The notes under the pieces are model-generated. The model did not search any database, was not told where the DNA came from, and saw nothing but the letters and a program-made list of their open reading frames with translations. A program made the position numbers and the translations under genes. Of a DNA stretch of 10,339 nucleotides, positions 6,018-10,339 are shown one piece after another (positions within the stretch are counted from its first letter, which is position 1; each line of letters opens with the position of its first letter). Origin of the DNA: Pseudomonadota bacterium (lineage in GTDB: Bacteria; Pseudomonadota; Gammaproteobacteria; Burkholderiales; Burkholderiaceae_B); NCBI GenBank assembly GCA_023427945.1, contig JAEYZR010000377.1, forward strand, positions 1 through 10,339. The letters are read 5' to 3'.

Positions 6018-6866
6018 ATGATCAAGAAGCTCATCGCTGCGGCGGCCGTCATGCTGACATGCAGTGCTGCAATGGCCGCTGAAAGCAACTATCCGCTGGA
6101 CCGTGCACCCAACCGCCTGTCTGACATGGCGTCCTTGCAAAACGGCGCCAAGCTGTTCGTCAATCACTGTCTGAACTGTCATAGCGCAGTATCCCTGCGC
6201 TACAACAAGCTGGCCGATCTGGGCCTGACCGACGAGCAGATCAAGGAAAACCTGCTGTTCACCACCGACAAGGTGGGCGATCTCATGAAGATCGCCATGA
6301 CCCCTGCCGACCAGAAAACCTGGCTGGGCACGTCCACGCCGGATCTCTCGGTCATTGCACGCGCCAAATCGGTCAACGCAGGCCCCTCGGGCTCGGACTA
6401 CATCTACACCTACCTGCGCACCTTCTACCGTGACGCCTCGCGCCCCACGGGCTGGAACAACCTCGTATTCCCCAGCGTGGGCATGCCGCACGTGATGTGG
6501 GCCGATCAAGGTCCGCGCGAGCTCACCACCGTGGCCATGCAGGAAGTGCGCAAGGACGGCAAGCCGGCAGGCTGGGAGCGCGTCACGACCGTGCACGACG
6601 CCGCCGGCTTCAGCACCGTGAAACGTGAGCCGGTCGCCAACTACACGGGGCACGCCACCGTGGACAACCGCTTCAAGGCGCTGGACCCTGCCAAAGCCCA
6701 GGCCTACGACCGCGATGTGGCCGACCTGACCGCGTTCATGACCTGGATGGCAGAGCCCAACCAGCAGCAGCGCAAGACCCTGGGCGTGTATGTGCTGATC
6801 TTCCTGACCCTGTTCCTGGTCGTCGCCTGGCGTCTGAACGCCTCGTTCTGGAAGCACGTCAGATAG
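6018..6866 (+). CDS. petC: Ubiquinol-cytochrome c reductase, cytochrome c1 subunit
   Basis: Cytochrome c1 accepts electrons from the Rieske protein and hands them to a soluble or membrane cytochrome c. It has 282 residues. A Sec signal peptide at 1-20 (MIKKLIAAAAV onward, ending SAAMA) is followed by AESNYPLDRA. The covalent heme site is CLNCH (Cys51, Cys54, His55). Met156 in SVGMPHVMW is the probable sixth heme ligand by comparison with proteobacterial c1. A C-terminal membrane anchor spans about 255-272, ending in the basic stretch WRLNASFWKHVR. The ATG at 6018 is preferred over the longer in-frame extension into petB because it starts on the signal peptide; the upstream GGA is modest, so translational coupling to petB is possible. 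It is the last gene of the pet operon; inverted repeats begin about 10-30 bases after its stop. Confidence 0.97.
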   Translation: MIKKLIAAAAVMLTCSAAMAAESNYPLDRAPNRLSDMASLQNGAKLFVNHCLNCHSAVSLRYNKLADLGLTDEQIKENLLFTTDKVGDLMKIAMTPADQKTWLGTSTPDLSVIARAKSVNAGPSGSDYIYTYLRTFYRDASRPTGWNNLVFPSVGMPHVMWADQGPRELTTVAMQEVRKDGKPAGWERVTTVHDAAGFSTVKREPVANYTGHATVDNRFKALDPAKAQAYDRDVADLTAFMTWMAEPNQQQRKTLGVYVLIFLTLFLVVAWRLNASFWKHVR

Positions 6867-6893
6867 AAGATGCGCACACGCCTTGCGTGCAAA

Positions 6894-6915
6894 ATCGGGC
6901 CAGAACCGGCCCGAT
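6894..6915. terminator. Perfect 8-bp hairpin downstream of petC
   Basis: ATCGGGCC (6894-6901) pairs exactly with GGCCCGAT (6908-6915) around a 6-base loop, 27 bases after the petC stop. The run of A before it and lack of T after it mean the canonical terminator polarity is for minus-strand transcription (stem followed by TTTT), yet the only gene it could serve is petC on the plus strand. A role in ending or stabilising the petABC mRNA is inferred. Confidence 0.45.
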
Positions 6916-6938
6916 CGACGCCCACTCTGCACTCGGAC

Positions 6939-6970
6939 GACCGGGGGGCTGGCAATTGCCTACCCCGGTC
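6939..6970. repeat. Nested inverted repeats upstream of sspA
   Basis: An outer 8-bp pair, GACCGGGG (6939-6946) with CCCCGGTC (6963-6970), encloses a perfect 10-bp palindrome GGCAATTGCC (6951-6960). The block lies 105-136 bases before the sspA start, where its promoter should be. It could be a regulator-binding dyad or part of a transcript 3' structure from petC. No clear sigma70 promoter was found between it and sspA. Confidence 0.4.
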
Positions 6971-7074
6971 GGTTACCATAGCGTGTTAATCGCGACCCGA
7001 TTAAGCACTAGAAGCCAGCGACCGCACCTGTTTGCGCCGTTGGCGTTTCGCATTTCACAAGGGACATATCTGCC

Positions 7075-7686
7075 ATGATGGTGCTCTACTCCGGAACCAC
7101 GTGTCCGTACTCGCAACGTTGCCGCTTCGTATTGTTTGAGAAGGGCATGGATTTCGAAATCCGCGACATTGACCTCTACAACAAGCCGGAAGACATCGCC
7201 CATATGAATCCATATGGTCAGGTGCCCATTCTGGCCGAGCGCGATCTGCTCCTGTACGAATCGAACATCATCAACGAGTACATCGACGAGCGTTTCCCGC
7301 ATCCCCAACTGATGCCGGCCGACCCCGTCATGCGTGCGCGCACCCGTCTGTTCCTGAACAATTTCGAGAAAGAATTGTTCGTGCACGTGTCGGTGCTCGA
7401 AGACCGCAACGGTGCGCAGGATGCCAAGCGCCTGGAGCGTGCACGTCTGGCCATCCGCGACCGCCTGTCGCAACTGGCGCCGATGCTTCTGAAGAACAAG
7501 TACATGCTGGGCGACGAATTCTCGATGCTCGACGTGGCCATTGCTCCCTTGCTCTGGCGCCTGGATCACTACGGCATCGAACTGCCCAAGAATGCCGCGC
7601 CGTTGCAGAAGTACGCCGAACGCATCTTCTCGCGTCCGGCCTACATCGAAGCACAGACGCCGGCTGAAAAAGTGATGCGTCGCTGA
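7075..7686 (+). CDS. sspA: Stringent starvation protein A (GST-fold RNA polymerase-associated regulator)
   Basis: SspA binds RNA polymerase and modulates stationary-phase, acid-stress and virulence gene transcription in proteobacteria; it has a glutathione transferase fold but no transferase activity in the characterised members. It has 203 residues: a thioredoxin-like N-terminal domain (about 1-82, with SGTTCPYSQRCRF near the start and the cis-proline segment NPYGQVPIL at 45-53) and a helical C-terminal domain (about 88-195, with the LGDEFSMLDVAIAPLLWRL block typical of GST folds). ERFPHPQLMP at 72-81 keeps the Pro-His-Pro surface motif that is functionally essential in E. coli SspA. Tandem ATGs occur at 7075 and 7078; AAGGGA at 7059-7064 lies 10 bases before the first, so 7075 is preferred. 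It sits 17 bases upstream of sspB, the standard pairing. Confidence 0.96.
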   Translation: MMVLYSGTTCPYSQRCRFVLFEKGMDFEIRDIDLYNKPEDIAHMNPYGQVPILAERDLLLYESNIINEYIDERFPHPQLMPADPVMRARTRLFLNNFEKELFVHVSVLEDRNGAQDAKRLERARLAIRDRLSQLAPMLLKNKYMLGDEFSMLDVAIAPLLWRLDHYGIELPKNAAPLQKYAERIFSRPAYIEAQTPAEKVMRR

Positions 7687-7703
7687 ACACGGGACGGGTG
7701 ATC

Positions 7704-8195
7704 ATGGGTGAAATTTCCACAAAACCTTATCTGATCCGCGCACTGCACGAGTGGTGCACGGATAACGGCTACACCCCGTACATCGTGGTGCAGGTCGATG
7801 AACACACAATGGTTCCGATGGGCCATGTGCAGGAAGGTCAGATCACCCTGAACGTGGGCACCCTGGCGACGAACAACCTGCTTCTGGGCAACGAGTTCAT
7901 CGAATTCCAGGCGCGCTTTGGTGGTGTCACTGAAAACGTGATGGTGCATATCGGCGCCGTCAGCGCCATCTATGCACGCGAAACCAGCGCGGGCATGGGG
8001 TTCGAGGTACAGCCTTACGATCCGTCTGGCGCGACCCCGGCCTCCGATACCCACGATGGCAACGCCGCGCTGGCGCCTTCGTCCACGGCACTGTCCGCTG
8101 TGGACGATGGCAATGACGCTGCCGCTCAGGAAAAACCGACGAACACAGAGGGCGACGCAGAAAATAAGCGTCCCCACCTGACCATCGTCAAATAA
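7704..8195 (+). CDS. sspB: ClpXP protease specificity-enhancing factor SspB
   Basis: SspB is the adaptor that tethers ssrA-tagged, ribosome-rescue products and some other substrates to ClpX for degradation by ClpXP. It has 163 residues from the ATG at 7704. The folded substrate-binding domain covers about 1-103 (KPYLIRALHEWC, VPMGHVQEGQITLNVG, FQARFGGVTENVMV, AVSAIYARETSAGMGFE). A long, low-complexity acidic and polar linker follows (about 104-153). The protein ends with KRPHLTIVK, matching the ClpX-binding tail (RPALRVVK in E. coli). A GTG at 7698 is also in frame; the ATG is preferred because MGEISTKPYL fits the family N-terminus and the purine-rich GGGACGGG lies just upstream. The 17-bp gap from sspA indicates co-transcription. 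No intrinsic terminator with a T-tract follows. Confidence 0.96.
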   Translation: MGEISTKPYLIRALHEWCTDNGYTPYIVVQVDEHTMVPMGHVQEGQITLNVGTLATNNLLLGNEFIEFQARFGGVTENVMVHIGAVSAIYARETSAGMGFEVQPYDPSGATPASDTHDGNAALAPSSTALSAVDDGNDAAAQEKPTNTEGDAENKRPHLTIVK

Positions 8196-8280
8196 ATCTA
8201 TACAATGCAGTCCGCGCGTGTGGATTAAGCACCTGCCTTGACGATCATCCATCAAGACAGCCCGCCCACAGCACGCGCAT

Positions 8281-8315
8281 TCAGGCACCTAGCCTGACAC
8301 CGGCGCACAGCCGGT
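8281..8315 (+). other. Two small hairpins in the leader immediately before tRNA-Thr
   Basis: TCAGGC (8281-8286) pairs with GCCTGA (8292-8297), and one base later ACCGGC (8299-8304) pairs with GCCGGT (8310-8315); both loops are 5 bases. The second ends 3 bases before the mature tRNA 5' end. They could close the sspAB transcript without a T-tract, or be part of the tRNA precursor leader cut off by RNase P. Confidence 0.4.
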
Positions 8316-8318
8316 CAA

Positions 8319-8394
8319 GCCGATGTAGCTCAGTTGGTAGAGCAGCGCACTTGTAATGCGAAGGTCGAGGGTTCGATTCCTTTCATCGGCACCA
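8319..8394 (+). tRNA. tRNA-Thr (anticodon TGT)
   Basis: This is a 76-base tRNA with all arms in place. The acceptor stem GCCGATG/CATCGGC pairs perfectly (7 bp), the D-stem is GCTC/GAGC, and the anticodon loop CTTGTAA (8350-8356) carries TGT at 8352-8354, reading Thr ACA and other ACN codons. The T-stem is GAGGG/CCTTT with two G-T wobbles around TTCGATT, and the 3' CCA is encoded. The anticodon stem GCGCA/TGCGA has an unpaired G-A at its outer end (8345/8361). It lies 123 bp after sspB, and its 3' end is 29 bp from the stop of the convergent flavin reductase gene. No second copy of its 3' end was noticed in the window, so there is no direct sign of an integrated element. Confidence 0.97.
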
Positions 8395-8423
8395 ATTACA
8401 GTTTCCTCCAGAGGTTTTCTCCC

Positions 8424-9521
8424 TCATGTCGTGACGGCCAGAGGCTGCCCATGTTTGAGCTGCTCGGATAATTTTCTGGCGCACTCACGCAGGGTAGCCG
8501 CTGCGGTCCCGTTCCAGTCGGGATCGAGCCGCTGCGCCTCGCATGTCGTGGACAGGGCAAGAACCATATTGTTGTCGGCATCGAAGACAGGTGCGCTGAA
8601 GGCGTTGACCGTCACCTTGTGGCGGGGCGATTCGTCTGAACCCACCGCGCGGGCCAGGCCGTAATACCGGGCTTCGGCCATGTGCTGCTGGAATCTGCCC
8701 TGTTCGGACTGCCCGCTACGCTCGCGCGCCAACAGTTCCTGTTTTACGGCGGTCTCGACGAAATCGGTTTTCATGAATGCGGCGAAGGCCCGGCCCGTGG
8801 CGGACTGGGTCAGACTGACGACGACGCCGGCCTGCAAATGCGGACTGACAGGCCGGGCAGACCGCTCCCATCGCACGATGGTCGCCCCCTGGTTGCCCCA
8901 GACGGCAATGCCTACGGTGCGTTGACCTATACGTTCGCAGATCTCCGGCAAGGCCTCGGTCGCCAGGCGCTGCGCCTCAAGGGCGGCCGACGCCGTGACG
9001 GGATTCCAGGTGCCCGCGACATTGCCGTTCTCGCCGAGGTCATGGGCAAAGGTTTTCAGATACTTGCCATCGCCGAACGCAAGAGAGCGATGGGAACTGC
9101 GGAAGATCCTCTCGACTTTGCCGATATAGACCACGTGGTCACCGCCCGGATACGCCGCCACCTTCGAACACTCGAGATGCGCCGCACAATCCTCGATGAC
9201 CGGGATACCGCCCAGGCCGGGCGTCGTGGAAATTCCACGAAACTTGTCCGGGCCTGATTTGGCGAACTGGTTCGACACGTTGATCTGGTGGTCGGCCAGA
9301 ATGTTGACGACGAATCGATCATTGTTACTGAACGCCGGATAGCTGCTGGAGGTCGTTGATTGGCTCCACAAGATGAGTGGCGGATCCAGAGACACGGAAT
9401 TGAAAGAGCTGGCGGTGACCCCAAACGGATTGCCGTTTTCATCACAGGTAGTGATAACCGTGACACCGGTTGGAAACGCGCCCAAGGTACGGCGAAATTC
9501 CTTGCTATCGATTGCTGTCAT
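8424..9521 (-). CDS. Flavin reductase (HpaC-like) fused to an IclR-type effector-binding domain
   Basis: This is a 365-residue two-domain protein. Residues about 6-160 form a split-barrel flavin reductase of the HpaC/flavin reductase-like family: FPTGVTVIT, GVTASSFNSVSLDPPLILWS, FVVNILADHQINVSNQFA and GDHVVYIGKV with the conserved His129. These enzymes reduce FMN or FAD with NAD(P)H for a separate monooxygenase. After a linker (about 161-188), residues about 190-356 resemble the IclR C-terminal effector-binding domain: LPEICERIGQRTVGIAVWG, SLTQSATGRAFAAFM, ARYYGLARAVGSDES and NAFSAPVFDADNNMVLALS. No helix-turn-helix is present. The ATG at 9521 has AGAGGA 6 bases upstream and opens directly on the reductase domain, so it is preferred over the longer frame from 9638. 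It is divergent from the TauD-like gene. A ligand-gated reductase is inferred; some two-component hydroxylase reductases are known to carry a C-terminal regulatory domain. The monooxygenase partner is not in the window. Confidence 0.88.
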   Translation of the reverse strand: MTAIDSKEFRRTLGAFPTGVTVITTCDENGNPFGVTASSFNSVSLDPPLILWSQSTTSSSYPAFSNNDRFVVNILADHQINVSNQFAKSGPDKFRGISTTPGLGGIPVIEDCAAHLECSKVAAYPGGDHVVYIGKVERIFRSSHRSLAFGDGKYLKTFAHDLGENGNVAGTWNPVTASAALEAQRLATEALPEICERIGQRTVGIAVWGNQGATIVRWERSARPVSPHLQAGVVVSLTQSATGRAFAAFMKTDFVETAVKQELLARERSGQSEQGRFQQHMAEARYYGLARAVGSDESPRHKVTVNAFSAPVFDADNNMVLALSTTCEAQRLDPDWNGTAAATLRECARKLSEQLKHGQPLAVTT

Positions 9522-9840
9522 GTGAAGTCCTCTGGTCGAATGTGGGTCGGCTCGCTCTTTCTCAAGACAACTGCCGATCTCCAAAACACCTGAGCAGTCT
9601 AGTGGGCCCCCACTTCGCCGCACCAATCGCCTTTCCATATAGATTTATCACTTGATCGTATGAGTCCACGGCTTGCGTGGTCGCGCGCCATGCGCACGCA
9701 GACAGCGCACTCACGCGGACGAACACACATCAATTCGCTGCACTGATCAATGCATTGCCATTTTCGATTAGTCAATTTGCGAACGGCGCTTCTAGACTGA
9801 GCCAAAGCAAAAAATAAAACGTACGGCAGGAGACAGATTC
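9522..9840. promoter_or_regulatory. Divergent control region between the flavin reductase and the TauD-like gene
   Basis: This 319-bp non-coding stretch must hold promoters in both directions. It contains several dyads: AGTGGG/CCCACT around 2 bases (9601-9614), CCACG/CGTGG around 5 bases (9666-9680) and the perfect 10-bp palindrome CAATGCATTG (9748-9757). TCAATTCGC (9730-9738) recurs as TCAATTTGC (9772-9780), 42 bp apart, on either side of that palindrome. The right part is noticeably AT-richer than the surrounding genes. No convincing -35/-10 pair was found, which would fit an activator-dependent promoter, but this is inference. No regulator gene lies in the visible neighbourhood. Confidence 0.5.
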
Positions 9841-10339
9841 ATGAGCAAGAGTTCTTTGCCACAGCCCTGGCGCAGAGAGGCTGTGGAAAGCGATCAGTCG
9901 TGGGTACAAGCCATCAGTCCGGTAGAGGCCGAGGCCTTCGACACCGCCCTGACGCAAGCCAAAAAAGCGCACAAGCCACTGCTGCAGATGACGCCTGACG
10001 ACTTTCCCCTGAATCAGGCGGGACGAGCCTGTCTGGCGCGAGCGGTGTCCACAGTGCTAGGTCGTTGGGGAATGTGCCTGCTGCGCGGCCTGCCTACCCA
10101 GAGGTGGACCGCGGCGGAGGCCGAACTGGCCTACTGGGGGATGGGTCTGCACATGGGAGTGGCTCGGCCCCAGAACGCGGCCAGCAATTTCATGGCGAGT
10201 GTGCGCAACGACGGCGGAAGCTACGTGGGCAAGAATGCCCGTGGCTACAACACCAACGCAGGCCTGGATTTCCATATCGATTTTTGTGATGTGGTTGGCC
10301 TGCTTTGCCTGAACAGTGCCAAATCGGGTGGCGATAGCC
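9841..10339 (+). CDS. TauD/TfdA-family Fe(II)/2-oxoglutarate-type dioxygenase (3' end outside window)
   Basis: An open frame runs from ATG 9841 to the window end (166 residues, no stop), with AGGAGA at 9828-9833, 7 bases upstream. The N-terminal part is helical and soluble, with TPDDFPLN and GMCLLRGLPTQRWTAAEAE. From about residue 98 the family signature appears: YWGMGLHMGVARPQNA, then RGYNTNAGLDFHIDFCDVVG and LLCLNSAKSGGDS. His145-Ile-Asp147 is the HxD pair that ligates the iron in TauD/TfdA enzymes; the distal histidine and the 2-oxoglutarate-binding arginine would lie beyond the edge. The substrate cannot be read from this part; the family includes taurine, 2,4-D and gamma-butyrobetaine-type hydroxylases. 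It is divergent from the flavin reductase-IclR fusion, suggesting a shared catabolic locus, although such dioxygenases do not themselves use reduced flavin. Confidence 0.85.
   Translation, partial: MSKSSLPQPWRREAVESDQSWVQAISPVEAEAFDTALTQAKKAHKPLLQMTPDDFPLNQAGRACLARAVSTVLGRWGMCLLRGLPTQRWTAAEAELAYWGMGLHMGVARPQNAASNFMASVRNDGGSYVGKNARGYNTNAGLDFHIDFCDVVGLLCLNSAKSGGDS

Noticed and set aside
5838..6932. 364-codon minus-strand open frame across petC
   Set aside because: It overlaps cytochrome c1 with a clear signal peptide, CxxCH and anchor; the antisense protein shows no known motif.
8403..8419. Short CCTC/GAGG dyad followed by TTTT as the tRNA-Thr terminator
   Set aside because: The loop would be only 2 bases; a realistic fold leaves 3 pairs, too weak to call.
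8424..9638. Longer 404-residue version of the flavin reductase fusion, starting at 9638
   Set aside because: The extra 39 residues have no resemblance to the family, while the ATG at 9521 has a good AGAGGA site and begins the reductase domain.
1..10339. CRISPR arrays, insertion sequences, integrase or toxin-antitoxin pairs
   Set aside because: No regularly spaced direct repeats, transposase-like or integrase-like proteins, or terminal repeats with target duplications were found; the XRE gene lacks a toxin partner.

Overview
The window looks like a betaproteobacterial chromosome segment. The gene order (tatC, Do-type serine protease, Nif3-like protein, mscL, petABC, sspA-sspB) and the proteins suggest Burkholderiales, most likely Alcaligenaceae (Bordetella/Achromobacter-like). 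This placement rests on remembered gene order and sequence resemblance; no database search was run. The DNA is GC-rich and tightly packed, and no insertion sequence, CRISPR array or phage module is visible.

Layout: (1) the 3' part of tatC (1-691, +) and a small XRE-type regulator (759-1100, +), convergent with a membrane-anchored single-PDZ serine protease (1113-2288, -). (2) The protease is divergent, with only 19 bp between start codons, from a Nif3-like protein (2308-3084, +). That gene converges on mscL (3165-3683, -) across two abutting hairpins. (3) mscL is divergent from the cytochrome bc1 operon petA-petB-petC (3910-6866, +). (4) After a 208-bp gap rich in inverted repeats come sspA (7075-7686) and sspB (7704-8195), then tRNA-Thr(TGT) (8319-8394). 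(5) Past the tRNA the content turns accessory: a flavin reductase fused to an IclR-type ligand-binding domain without a DNA-binding domain (8424-9521, -), a 319-bp divergent control region, and the 5' part of a TauD/TfdA-type dioxygenase (9841 to the end, +).

Functional links: the Rieske protein carries a twin-arginine signal, so it is a likely substrate of the Tat translocase whose TatC lies at the left edge. The PetABC proteins make up the quinol:cytochrome c oxidoreductase. SspA (RNA-polymerase-associated GST-fold protein) and SspB (ClpXP adaptor) form the usual two-gene operon. The right end looks like a catabolic or oxidative locus in which a reductase would supply reduced flavin to a monooxygenase outside the window, with the IclR-type half possibly acting as an effector sensor on the enzyme itself. 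That fusion is the most interesting item here; most of the rest is core genome.
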